Positions 31,836 to 40,857 of a stretch of 64,000 nt of DNA are shown piece after piece; the stretch's first letter is position 1, and each line of letters opens with the position of its first letter. The position numbers were made by a program, and so were the translations under genes. Below the pieces are notes generated by a model. That model was not told where the DNA came from. It did not search any database and worked only from the letters and a program-made list of their open reading frames with translations. This DNA comes from CANKHJ01 sp035556495 (GTDB lineage Bacteria > Pseudomonadota > Alphaproteobacteria > Rhizobiales > Xanthobacteraceae): assembly GCA_035556495.1 (NCBI GenBank), contig DATMEW010000045.1, positions 1-64,000 on the forward strand. The letters run 5' to 3'.

Positions 31836-33463
31836 TGCCGGCTGCATGGGTGAGGTTCGGGCGGGTTCTGCTGGCCGCGATGGCAACGCTGGGGGTCGTG
31901 CTGGCGCCTTCCGTCGCGCAAGCGATGGAGATCGCGCTGCCGGCAGCGCGGCTTGGCGCCGCCTCTGCGGTGGCTGGTCTTTATGCGGCATTCTGCGGCG
32001 CGATCATCCTTGTGCATCGGCGGCGGCGCCTTCGCGCCTCGGCGGCAGCCGCTGCAATGGCTTCCGGTGACGGCGAGGTGCTTCTCGTCGCCTTCGCGAG
32101 CCAGACAGGGCTTGCCGAACAACTGGCCTGGCAGACGGCGCAGGCGGTGAAGGAAGCAGGTTCGGGAGTGCGCATTCTGCCGCTCGATGAGGTCGATGAA
32201 GCGCAACTCGCCGCGGCTTCGCGCGTCCTTCTCGTCGTGAGCACCACGGGGGAGGGCGATGCGCCCGACAACGCGATCGGCTTTGCCCGGGCGATGATGG
32301 GCGCTCCGCAGTCGCTTGGACATCTCGGCTACGGGATGCTTGCCCTTGGCGACAGATCCTACGACGGATTCTGCGCCTTCGGTCATCGGATGGAGGGCTG
32401 GTTGCGAAGCGCCGGCGCGCAGCCGCTGTTCGACATGATCGAGGTCGACAATGGCGACGGCGATGCGCTGCGCCGATGGCAGCATCACATCGGGGTGCTG
32501 TCCGGCAATGACGACATGCCGGACTGGGTGTCGCCCCGGTATGAGAACTGGACACTGAAGGCCAGACAGCGCCTCAATGCCGGAAGTCCCGGCGATCCGG
32601 CCTACCATATCGTCCTGACGCCGCCGGACGCCGGCGCGACGTGGCAGGCCGGCGACATTGCCGAGATCAGTCCACGCAACAGCGACGAAGACGTCACGGC
32701 ATATTTCTCGGCGCTCGGGCTGGATGACCGGGAGGTCACGCTGGCGGACGGCACGCGACAGCCTCTGCGCGATGTTCTCGCCAGTTCGGTTCTGCCGTGT
32801 GGCGGCGATCCGGCTGCGGTGCAGGGATTGACCGCTGACGATCTCGCGGTCGGGCTGAAGCCTTTGCCGCATCGTGAATATTCCATTGCCTCGGTGCCAG
32901 CGGACGGAGATGTCGAACTGGTGGTGAGGCAGATGGCGCATCCGGACGGCCGCCTCGGCCATGGTTCCGGATGGCTCACGGCCCATGCGCCGGTCGGCGC
33001 GACGGTTGCCTTGCGGGTTCGCGCCAACCGGTCCTTCCACGGTCCGGCCGACGATTGCCCGATGATCCTCATCGGAAACGGCACCGGCATCGCGGGTCTT
33101 CGAAGCCATCTCAGGGAAAGGATTCTCGCCGGCCGGGCGGCCAACTGGCTGATCTTCGGCGAGCGGACGCAAGCGCATGACTTTCATTTCCGCGCCGAAC
33201 TGGAGAGGCAGGCCGCGCACGGCCATCTGCGGATCAGCACGGCGTTTTCGCGGGATCAGGCGGTGCGCATCTATGTTCAGGATGTGCTTCGCAGCGAGGC
33301 GGCGGAGCTTCGGGAGTGGGTCGCACGGGGCGCCGCAATCTATGTCTGCGGCAGCCTCCAGGGCATGGCGGCCGGCGTGGATGCCGCACTGGATGATATT
33401 CTCGGCCCCGATCAACTGGAGTATTTGCGAACCACGGGCCGATATCGACGCGATGTTTACTGA
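31832..33463 (+). CDS. Membrane-anchored diflavin reductase (CysJ/cytochrome-P450-reductase-like)
   Basis: The 543-residue protein has two N-terminal hydrophobic segments (about 10-31 and 41-62) followed by RRRRLR, which places the rest in the cytoplasm. A flavodoxin domain (about 83-225) has FASQTGLAEQLAW, VVSTTGEGDAPDN and LGDRSYDGFCAFG. A FAD/NADPH domain (about 255-543) has REYSIAS, MILIGNGTGIAGLRSHL and AIYVCGSLQGMAAGVD. It would take electrons from NADPH through FAD and FMN to a membrane or periplasmic acceptor. Its ATG overlaps the apbE stop (ATGA), so translation is coupled. Confidence 0.9.
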   Translation: MMPAAWVRFGRVLLAAMATLGVVLAPSVAQAMEIALPAARLGAASAVAGLYAAFCGAIILVHRRRRLRASAAAAAMASGDGEVLLVAFASQTGLAEQLAWQTAQAVKEAGSGVRILPLDEVDEAQLAAASRVLLVVSTTGEGDAPDNAIGFARAMMGAPQSLGHLGYGMLALGDRSYDGFCAFGHRMEGWLRSAGAQPLFDMIEVDNGDGDALRRWQHHIGVLSGNDDMPDWVSPRYENWTLKARQRLNAGSPGDPAYHIVLTPPDAGATWQAGDIAEISPRNSDEDVTAYFSALGLDDREVTLADGTRQPLRDVLASSVLPCGGDPAAVQGLTADDLAVGLKPLPHREYSIASVPADGDVELVVRQMAHPDGRLGHGSGWLTAHAPVGATVALRVRANRSFHGPADDCPMILIGNGTGIAGLRSHLRERILAGRAANWLIFGERTQAHDFHFRAELERQAAHGHLRISTAFSRDQAVRIYVQDVLRSEAAELREWVARGAAIYVCGSLQGMAAGVDAALDDILGPDQLEYLRTTGRYRRDVY

Positions 33464-33565
33464 ATGTTAACCGTCCGGCGCGGACAGCGTGATCGTTAGA
33501 GGTTCTCAAGCTCCTGCTGTATAGCTTCCTGAATCGAAGGGAAGAAGTTCCCGGGCCAGCGATGT

Positions 33566-35092
33566 ATGAACCAGCAGATGAACGTTGAAAGAGAGAGCCA
33601 ATCCGGGTGCCGAAGCGACGATGCGCAAATGTTCGATCTCGCGCCGGTCTCGCTCTGGCTCGAAGACTATAGCGGCCTGAAGTCCCTGTTCGAGAAATGG
33701 CGGGCCGCCGGCATCACGTCGTTGCGCAGCCATCTGCGCGAGAATCCTGAAGCCGTCAGCGAATGCTCGGCCTGTATCAGGCTGATCAAGGTGAATCGCA
33801 GGACCCTCACGCTCTTCGAGGCGGAGGACACGGGGCATCTGATGGCCAGCCTCGGCTCCGTCTTCCGTGACGATATGCTCAAAAGCCATATCGAGGAACT
33901 GAGTCAGCTCTGGGACGGCTGCCTGCATTTCAGCAGTCACACCGTCAACTACACGCTGTCCGGCCGCCGGCTCGACATTCAGTTGAACGGCAGCATTCTT
34001 CCCGGCTATGAGAGCGGCTGGGAGCGCGTCCTGATCTCGATCGAAGATGTGACCGACCGGGAAACGGCCCGCCGCCGGCTCGGTGCGAGCGAGGAATATG
34101 CCCGCGGATTGTTCGAGCACTCGCCGGTTTCCTTATGGGTTGAGGATTTCAGCGGCGTGAAGGCGCTGCTCGATGAAGCGCGGGAGCAGGGCATTCAGGA
34201 TTTTCGGGTTTTCACCGATGTCCATCCTGAATTCGTCAGCCGATGCACGAGTGAAATACGGGTTCTGGACGTCAATCAGCATACGCTTGAGATGTTCGCG
34301 GCACCCGACAAGCCGACGCTGCTGTACCGTCTGTCCGAAGTGTTCCGGGACGATATGCTTCAGAATTTCCGGGAGCAACTCGTCGATCTGTGGGACGGAA
34401 AGCTGTTTCAGCAGCGTGAGGTGATCAACTATTCGCTGGACGGCGAGATGTTGCATCTCCATATGCAGTTTTCGGTGCTGCCGGGGCATGAGAAGGACTG
34501 GTCGCTGGTGCAGGTGGCGCTCACCGACATCACCGCGAGAAAGAAGGCCGAAGCTTATCTGGAATTTCTTGGCCGTCATGATGCGCTGACGAAGCTCAAC
34601 AATCGTTCTTTCTATGTCGAGGAACTGAACAGACTGGAGCGAAGGGGGCCGTTGCCGGTCACGATCGTGATGGTGGACCTGAACGGGCTCAAGCAGGCCA
34701 ATGACCAGTGGGGCCACGCCGCGGGAGATGCGCTATTGCGCCGGGCGGGAGAGGTGATCAACAAGCTGGTGGAGAAGCCCGCATGCGCCGCCCGCATCGG
34801 GGGCGATGAATTCGCGATCGTGCTGCCCGCGACGGACGCCCAGGGCGGCGAGCAGATGATGGACGATATCCAGAAACTGGTGGAATTGAACAACCAGTTT
34901 TACACCGGCGTGCCTCTTGCCGTTTCAATGGGAGCGGCAACGAGCGCGCCCGGCGAGCGGCTTGAGGCTGTCGTCCGGCGCGCGGATCTGCGGATGCTGC
35001 AAGCCAAGCGGGAATATTATGCGTCGCGCGGCGCGGCGCGGGAGGGCGCCGTGGACGGCGCGGCGGAGTCCGTGACGGACGCCACGCCATGA
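33566..35092 (+). CDS. Diguanylate cyclase with two tandem PAS-like sensor repeats
   Basis: The 508-residue protein has two homologous sensor repeats: residues 24-165 (APVSLWLEDYSGLKSLFEKW) and 184-325 (SPVSLWVEDFSGVKALLDEA). Each ends in a DxTxR-type linker. A GGDEF domain follows (about 330-490) with IGGDEFAIVLP; the active-site GGDEF (412-416) is intact. No RxxD inhibitory site precedes it. There are no membrane helices, so it is a cytoplasmic sensor making cyclic di-GMP. The start is ATG 33566; Met5 is an alternative. Its 3' end overlaps the convergent tetR gene by 76 bases. Confidence 0.92.
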   Translation: MNQQMNVERESQSGCRSDDAQMFDLAPVSLWLEDYSGLKSLFEKWRAAGITSLRSHLRENPEAVSECSACIRLIKVNRRTLTLFEAEDTGHLMASLGSVFRDDMLKSHIEELSQLWDGCLHFSSHTVNYTLSGRRLDIQLNGSILPGYESGWERVLISIEDVTDRETARRRLGASEEYARGLFEHSPVSLWVEDFSGVKALLDEAREQGIQDFRVFTDVHPEFVSRCTSEIRVLDVNQHTLEMFAAPDKPTLLYRLSEVFRDDMLQNFREQLVDLWDGKLFQQREVINYSLDGEMLHLHMQFSVLPGHEKDWSLVQVALTDITARKKAEAYLEFLGRHDALTKLNNRSFYVEELNRLERRGPLPVTIVMVDLNGLKQANDQWGHAAGDALLRRAGEVINKLVEKPACAARIGGDEFAIVLPATDAQGGEQMMDDIQKLVELNNQFYTGVPLAVSMGAATSAPGERLEAVVRRADLRMLQAKREYYASRGAAREGAVDGAAESVTDATP

Positions 35093-35637
35093 TCGAGCAG
35101 GCGGTCGATCGCGGCCAGAAGCCGGGACCGGTCGTTCTCGTCGAACGGACTCAAGCGGTGCATTTCGAGATTGGTCAGCCCTTCGATGGCAAGCCAGGCC
35201 AGGATGGCGGCGTCAGGATCTTCAGCGGTCTCCTTCACCTTTCGCCACTCGCGAGCTATGGCTTCACGGACCGGTTCGAGCAGGGTGGGATTTTCCGATG
35301 AGGCGGCCAGGATGCCGCAGGCGAGCTGCTCCTGGCTGTTGGTTCGCGTTTTGAGAGAGGTGGCCACGGACAGCCGGACTTCGATATTGCGCCGGTCGGC
35401 GTAGCTTGGGCGGAGCGAAGCCTTGACGGTAAAATACTCTTCCATCATGCGGGCGATCATGCCCTGCAACAACGCATCCTTGTTGGGAAAGTTGTAAAGC
35501 AGGCCGCCTTTGCTCAGCCCTGCGCGCTCGGCCACCGCTTCGAGGGTCAGGCGTCCCGCGCCCGTCTCCCGGACGAGTTCGTCCGCCGCATCGAGGATGC
35601 GCTGTCGCGATGTTTTTACGTGCTTGCGATCGCTCAT
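35017..35637 (-). CDS. TetR-family repressor of the adjacent RND pump
   Basis: The 206-residue protein has a TetR DNA-binding domain at residues 10-57 (SRQRILDAADELVRETGAGRLTLEAVAERAGLSKGGLLYNFPNKDALL) and an all-helical ligand domain with a Pro/Ala tail. ATG 35637 fits the standard start. It is divergent from the efflux genes at 35767, with a perfect palindrome between them, so it probably represses both. The last 76 bases overlap the 3' end of the GGDEF gene tail to tail. Confidence 0.92.
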   Translation of the reverse strand: MSDRKHVKTSRQRILDAADELVRETGAGRLTLEAVAERAGLSKGGLLYNFPNKDALLQGMIARMMEEYFTVKASLRPSYADRRNIEVRLSVATSLKTRTNSQEQLACGILAASSENPTLLEPVREAIAREWRKVKETAEDPDAAILAWLAIEGLTNLEMHRLSPFDENDRSRLLAAIDRLLDHGVASVTDSAAPSTAPSRAAPRDA

Positions 35638-35658
35638 CGCCCGAAACACCCTTGTCAC

Positions 35659-35678
35659 TATACCGTCTGGACGGTATA
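35659..35678. promoter_or_regulatory. TetR operator palindrome
   Basis: TATACCGTC (35659-35667) and GACGGTATA (35670-35678) are perfect inverted repeats with a 2-base TG spacer. It lies between the divergent tetR start (35637) and the pump start (35767) and closely resembles operators of efflux-controlling TetR proteins. Confidence 0.85.
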
Positions 35679-35766
35679 TAGTGGCCGCGCCTGAAGCGGT
35701 CAAACCCGGCGCAGCGGATGCCTTTCTGGTTCCTCCGTCGAATTCCCGCGCTAGTGGATATGCCAT

Positions 35767-36882
35767 ATGAAACGACGGATTTTCGTCAGCATCGTCTTTG
35801 TCCTGGCCATTGCGCTGTGCGGGGGGCTGATCTGGTTCAACTTCTTCCGGGATCGGATGATCGCGGACTTCTTCGCGAAGATGCAGCAGCCGGCACAGAC
35901 GGTGGCCGCTGCCACCGTTGAATCCCGCGTCTGGAAGCCGGGGATTCCCGCTATCGGAACCGCGCGAGCCGGCAACGGTGTGCAGCTTGCGGTCGAAACC
36001 GCCGGCGTCGTCAAGGAAATCCATCTCCAGCCCAATAAGCGTTTTGCTCGCGGCGAGGTGCTGGTGCAACTGGACGACGCCGTCGAGCGGGCGGATCTCG
36101 CCGATGCCAAGTCCAGCCTGCAACTGAACCAGGCGGCGCTGGAGCGGTCGGAGGCGCTGCGGGCCAAGGGCTTCGCGACCGAAGCCTCCTACGAACAGAC
36201 CGTTGCCCAGCTTGCGACAGCACGGTCGCGGATGGCGCGTCTTGAGGCGGTTATCCAGCAGAAGGCGCTGAAAGCGCCGTTCGCCGGTGTCGCCGGCATC
36301 GCCAGAATCGACGTCGGCCAATTCGTGACCGCCGGCACCGTCGTCGCCACCTTCCAGGACATGCGCACGATGAAGGTGGATTTCAGTGTGCCGGAGCAGT
36401 TTCTCAGCAAGATGTCGATCGGGCAGGTGGTCCGGTTCGGCGTCTCCGAGACCGAACTGCGCTTTGAGGGCAAGATTTCCGGCATCGATCCACGTATCGA
36501 CCCCCAGACCCGACTGGTGCTGGTTCAGGCGCTCATCACGGATAACCCTGATGACGGAATCACGCCCGGACAGTTTCTGTTCGTAAGGGTCGAGTTGCCG
36601 GAGGAGCCGGCCATTGTCACGGTCCCGCAAACCGCGGTGATAACCTCGCTGTATGGTGATTATGTCTATCTCGTCGACAAGGATGAGAAGGATGGCAACG
36701 CCCGGGAGATCGTCCGGCAGGTCTTTGTGAAGGTCGGTCGCCGCGAAGGTGCGTTCTCCGAAATCCTGTCCGGGGTCGAGCCTGGCCAGACCGTCGTGGC
36801 GTCCGGCCAGAACAAGGTTCAGCCCGGCGCTGTGGTGAATATCGATCGCAGTATCGACGTCACCAATCTCAATCGTCGATAA
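35767..36882 (+). CDS. RND efflux periplasmic adaptor (membrane fusion protein)
   Basis: The 371-residue protein starts with a single anchor helix (MKRRIFVSIVFVLAIALCGGLIWF). It then has the lipoyl half-motifs (GVVKEIHLQPNKRFARGEVLVQLDD), an alpha-hairpin (about 100-150), the second lipoyl half (LKAPFAGVAGIARIDVGQFVTAGT) and a beta-barrel. It links the inner membrane pump to an outer membrane channel. It is followed after 13 bases by the pump gene. No outer membrane factor is encoded here. Confidence 0.93.
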   Translation: MKRRIFVSIVFVLAIALCGGLIWFNFFRDRMIADFFAKMQQPAQTVAAATVESRVWKPGIPAIGTARAGNGVQLAVETAGVVKEIHLQPNKRFARGEVLVQLDDAVERADLADAKSSLQLNQAALERSEALRAKGFATEASYEQTVAQLATARSRMARLEAVIQQKALKAPFAGVAGIARIDVGQFVTAGTVVATFQDMRTMKVDFSVPEQFLSKMSIGQVVRFGVSETELRFEGKISGIDPRIDPQTRLVLVQALITDNPDDGITPGQFLFVRVELPEEPAIVTVPQTAVITSLYGDYVYLVDKDEKDGNAREIVRQVFVKVGRREGAFSEILSGVEPGQTVVASGQNKVQPGAVVNIDRSIDVTNLNRR

Positions 36883-36895
36883 CGAGGCCCCCCAC

Positions 36896-39800
36896 ATGGG
36901 TTTCACCGAACTCTTCATCCGGCGGCCTGTTCTGTCGTTGGTGGTCAGCCTGATGATCCTGCTGCTTGGCGCGCAGGGTCTGATGAGCTTGCAGGTGCGT
37001 CAGTATCCGAAGGTCGAGGAAACGACCGTGACGATCACTACGACCTATCCCGGCGCCAGCGCGGATCTCATGCAGGGCTTCATCAGCAGCCCGATCGCCA
37101 AGGCGGTCTCCAGCGCGGAGGGCGTCGACTATGTCACGTCCAAAAGCCGGCTCGGCGTCAGCACCGTTGCGGTCCGCATGCGGCTCAACACGGACCCGAA
37201 CGCGGCAATGACCGAGGTGACGGCCAAGGTTCAGCAGGTCCGCGCCCAGTTGCCGACCGATGCGGAAGATCCGGTCATCGTCAAAGGTACGGGCCAGAGC
37301 TTCGCCCTGATGTATCTGACCTTCGCCAGCACGGAGATGACGTCGGAGCAGGTTTCCGAATTTCTCACCCGTGTCGTGCAGCCGCGCTTCGCCACGCTGG
37401 ATGGCGTGGGGAATGCCGAGATTCTCGGTGGCCGTGATTTTTCGATGCGGGTCTGGCTGGATCCGTTCCTGCTGGCGGCCCATAACATCACAGCGTCGGA
37501 TGTGGTCGGGGCGATACGCTCCAGCAACTTCCTCTCCGCTCCCGGAAAGACGCAGAACGAGCTGGTCGCCTATTCGCTCCAGATGCAGACGACCCTACAG
37601 ACACCGGAATCCTTCGGTGCGCTTCCCGTTTTCACCAAGGGGGATCAGGTCGTCCGGCTGCGCGATGTCGCGCGCGTCGAGCTCGGCCCGAAAAGCACCG
37701 ACGTGGTCGTCAGCTTCAATGGACGCGAGGGAACCTTCATCGGCATCACGCCGACGCCGGCTGCAAATCCGCTGACTGTCGCCGAAGAGGTCAACAAAGC
37801 GATCAAGGAAATCGCGCCGACGCTCCCCAAGGGCATGTCGGTCACGATCGTCTATGACGCATCGAGCTTCATTTCGGCCTCCATCGAGGAAGTGTTCAAG
37901 ACCATCGGCGAAGCGGCGCTCATTGTCGTCCTCGTGATCCTGCTGTTCCTCGGCTCCTTCCGCTCGGTGTTGATCCCGATCGTCACGATTCCGCTGTCGT
38001 TGATCGGCGTCTGCCTCGTGCTGTTCGCCCTGGGCTATTCCATCAATCTGCTGACTCTTCTGGCGATGGTTCTGGCCATCGGCCTTGTCGTCGACGACGC
38101 TATCGTGGTGGTTGAAAACATTCATCGACATATCGAGGAAGGATTAAGTCCAACCGATGCCGCCGTTGTCGGCATGAAGGAGATTTTCGGACCTATCGTT
38201 GCGATGACCATCACGCTCGCAGCGGTCTATGCACCGATCGGCTTCACGCAGGGGCTGACAGGCACGCTGTTTCGCGAGTTTGCGTTCACGCTTGCCGGAG
38301 CCGTCATCATTTCCGGCATTGTCGCGGTGACATTGTCGCCGATGATGTCCTCCAAACTGCTGAAGTCCCACGATGAGGGTGGCGGAGGCAGATTTGCCGC
38401 CTTCGTCGATCGGAATTTCACGCGCCTTGAGAACTGGTATTCGCGCAGGCTGTCCGGTTCTCTCGATTATCGGCCCGTCACTCTGGTGATCGTGATCGCG
38501 ATGCTGGGTACGACCGCCTTCATGTTCATGAAGACCCCATCCGAGCTTGCGCCGGAAGAGGATCAGGGCGCGTTCCTGGGAATCGTGAATGCGCCGCAAT
38601 ATGCCACGGTGGATTACACGCAGAAATTCGCGCTCGAATTCACCAAGGCAGGCGAAACGATTCCCGAGATCGACGCGACATTCCTGATCGCCGGCATTGA
38701 TGGCGCGGGGGGCGGCTTTGTCGGATTCAAGCTGAAGGAATGGAGCGAGCGCACGAAGAAGGCATCGGTGACCAAGCAGGAGATTCAGGATCTCCTGAAC
38801 CGCAATGCGGGTGTTCAGGCATTCGCTTTTGCGCCGCCGTCGTTGCCGGGCGCCAGTGACGGTCTGCCGATCCAGTATGTGCTGCGGACGACCGGTGATC
38901 CCTCTCAGGTGTATGAAGTCGCCGAAGAAATTCGGCGTCGCGCAACCGCGTCAGGTCGCTTCATCATCGTCCAGAACTCGATGTCCTATCAGACGCCGCG
39001 CGCCAAGATCATCGTGGATCGCGATCGTGCGGCGGCGCTGGGGGTTCCCGTCAGTGATATCGGCACGACTCTCGGCGCGCTGGTGGGTGGTGCGCCCATC
39101 TCGAAATTCGACCGGGACAACCGCAGCTATGACGTGATCAGCCAGGTGGCGCAGGAGGATCGGCTCAACCCGGAACGCCTTGCGCAGTTCTACGTTCGCT
39201 CGTCCAGCGGAGCCATGGTGCCGCTTTCGGCGCTCGTCCGGATTGAGACCGGCGCTTCGGCTGCGGTCATCGAACAGTTCAATCAGTTGAACTCCGCGAC
39301 CGTTTCCGCGTTGCCTCTTCCCGGCAGTACGACAGGGGAAGGTCTGGCTGTTCTGCGGCAGATCGCATCCGAAGTCATGCCGGCGGGCTATTATCCCGAT
39401 TATGCGGGACAGTCCCGGCTCGAGGTTCAGGAGGGTAATTCTCTCGTTCTGGCTTTCGGCCTGGCCCTCATCATCATCTATCTCGTGCTGGCCGCCCAGT
39501 TCGAGAGCTTCCGCGATCCGCTGATCATCATGATGTCGGTTCCGTTGTCGATGTTCGGAGCCATCGCATTTCTCAACCTCGGCGTCGCGACGCTGAATAT
39601 CTATACGCAAGTGGGATTGATCACGCTTGTCGGCCTGATCACCAAGCACGGCATTCTGATGGTTGAGTTCGCGAATGAGGTGAAGGCTCATCGCGGCGTG
39701 AGCAGCCGGGAGGCGATCATCGAGGCGGCGCGTGTTCGTCTTCGCCCGATCCTGATGACGACGGCGGCGATGGTTCTCGGCGTCTCGCCGCTAATCACGG

Positions 39801-39991
39801 CCTCGGGCGCCGGCGCGGCCGCGCGTTTCTCCATGGGCCTCGTGATCGCGACCGGCATGTCGATCGGCACGATCTTCACGCTGTTTGTTGTCCCGATGTT
39901 CTATACGTTCATTTCGAGGGAAAGACCTCTGGCCGAGAGGCAGGCTCTTGCAGCCCAGCATGCGGGCGCTCACCCGGCACCCGCTGAATGA
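36896..39991 (+). CDS. RND efflux pump, HAE1 family
   Basis: The 1031-residue protein has the size and features of AcrB/MexB-type transporters. TM1 is followed by QYPKVEETTVTITTTYPGAS, with a large periplasmic porter and docking domain. A central TM bundle has LAMVLAIGLVVDDAIVVVENIHRHIEEG, where the Asp pair of TM4 is the proton relay. A second repeat includes MSVPLSMFGAIAFLNLG and GLITKHGILMVEFANE. It exports hydrophobic drugs, solvents or metabolites using the proton gradient. It is co-transcribed with the adaptor, and a strong terminator hairpin follows. Confidence 0.96.
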   Translation: MGFTELFIRRPVLSLVVSLMILLLGAQGLMSLQVRQYPKVEETTVTITTTYPGASADLMQGFISSPIAKAVSSAEGVDYVTSKSRLGVSTVAVRMRLNTDPNAAMTEVTAKVQQVRAQLPTDAEDPVIVKGTGQSFALMYLTFASTEMTSEQVSEFLTRVVQPRFATLDGVGNAEILGGRDFSMRVWLDPFLLAAHNITASDVVGAIRSSNFLSAPGKTQNELVAYSLQMQTTLQTPESFGALPVFTKGDQVVRLRDVARVELGPKSTDVVVSFNGREGTFIGITPTPAANPLTVAEEVNKAIKEIAPTLPKGMSVTIVYDASSFISASIEEVFKTIGEAALIVVLVILLFLGSFRSVLIPIVTIPLSLIGVCLVLFALGYSINLLTLLAMVLAIGLVVDDAIVVVENIHRHIEEGLSPTDAAVVGMKEIFGPIVAMTITLAAVYAPIGFTQGLTGTLFREFAFTLAGAVIISGIVAVTLSPMMSSKLLKSHDEGGGGRFAAFVDRNFTRLENWYSRRLSGSLDYRPVTLVIVIAMLGTTAFMFMKTPSELAPEEDQGAFLGIVNAPQYATVDYTQKFALEFTKAGETIPEIDATFLIAGIDGAGGGFVGFKLKEWSERTKKASVTKQEIQDLLNRNAGVQAFAFAPPSLPGASDGLPIQYVLRTTGDPSQVYEVAEEIRRRATASGRFIIVQNSMSYQTPRAKIIVDRDRAAALGVPVSDIGTTLGALVGGAPISKFDRDNRSYDVISQVAQEDRLNPERLAQFYVRSSSGAMVPLSALVRIETGASAAVIEQFNQLNSATVSALPLPGSTTGEGLAVLRQIASEVMPAGYYPDYAGQSRLEVQEGNSLVLAFGLALIIIYLVLAAQFESFRDPLIIMMSVPLSMFGAIAFLNLGVATLNIYTQVGLITLVGLITKHGILMVEFANEVKAHRGVSSREAIIEAARVRLRPILMTTAAMVLGVSPLITASGAGAAARFSMGLVIATGMSIGTIFTLFVVPMFYTFISRERPLAERQALAAQHAGAHPAPAE

Positions 39992-39995
39992 CAGA

Positions 39996-40025
39996 AAGCC
40001 CGGAAGGCGAGAGCTTTCCGGGCTT
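39996..40025 (+). terminator. Terminator after the RND operon
   Basis: AAGCCCGGAA (39996-40005) pairs perfectly with TTCCGGGCTT (40016-40025) across a 10-base loop, five bases after the stop codon. The stem is also 41 bases past the convergent flavin reductase stop, so it may serve both. Confidence 0.75.
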
Positions 40026-40065
40026 GTTCTGTTCGGCAGAGACAGACTGTTTCGGCCCGCTGGCC

Positions 40066-40716
40066 TCACATATCCTCGAAGTAGCTTTTCACGCTGCGAT
40101 CGGCGTCGCCGACTTCCGGGCCATCGTAAGGGATGCCGACCTGTATGGTTTCATAGCCTGCGGCGAACATGTTGACATAGGGCGCGCCGGCAAAGGCGAC
40201 CGGCTTGATGCGATCCCACAGGATGTAACCCTTGTCATCCACGCAGGAGGCTTCGACGGAAGCGGCGACGACATTGCCGACAACCATCATGCGGCCCAGC
40301 CATTCCTTGGTCCAGACCACTTCGCATTCAAAATGCCGCATGCATTCCGCGATGCGCGGCGGCTTGACGATGGTCGAGGGCAGGGCCGTGAGCCCGGCCT
40401 TTTCCAGCTCGTTGACGCCGGGCGCGAACGGCAGGCCGACGATGCGCACCTTTTCCAGGATGTCTTTCTCGAACTGCGGCAGGTTCACCACGAACTGGCC
40501 GGTTGCAAGAAGGTTCTTGCCGGTGTCGCCCTTCTGGCTCGTCGTGAAGGCGATCTGCACCGGATTGTGAACGATGCGCACGCAGGTTGCGTAGGACGCC
40601 GCGTTCACGCGGCCCTGCGAATCCACTGTCGTGATCATCGCGGCATGTCCGCCCGGCGCGAACAGCCGGTCCCAATATTTCTCCGGCTGATTGATGAAGT
40701 TGCTTGTGTCGCTCAT
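40066..40716 (-). CDS. Flavin-reductase-domain protein
   Basis: The 216-residue protein has the FMN-binding split-barrel fold of the flavin reductase-like group. GGHAAMITTVDSQGRVNAASYATCVRIVHNPVQIAFTTSQKGDTGKNLLATGQFVVNLP covers the FMN site, and GRMMVVGNVVAASV forms a later strand. Members reduce flavins for partner monooxygenases or act as FMN proteins. It could supply reduced flavin to the luciferase-like monooxygenase at 4148, though the genes are far apart. It is divergent from a BaiN-like flavoprotein. Confidence 0.88.
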   Translation of the reverse strand: MSDTSNFINQPEKYWDRLFAPGGHAAMITTVDSQGRVNAASYATCVRIVHNPVQIAFTTSQKGDTGKNLLATGQFVVNLPQFEKDILEKVRIVGLPFAPGVNELEKAGLTALPSTIVKPPRIAECMRHFECEVVWTKEWLGRMMVVGNVVAASVEASCVDDKGYILWDRIKPVAFAGAPYVNMFAAGYETIQVGIPYDGPEVGDADRSVKSYFEDM

Positions 40717-40857
40717 GAAGATGATATGCTCCGGCTGATGGCCTATTCAGTCTATCATGCTATTGTTAGGTTTTATCAGCGCAGAGCATTCCGTCAAGCA
40801 TGCGGCGTCGCTGCTTGAGCCCATGGCGCTTCCAATGGAACGAGAAGCTCGCGCCGC

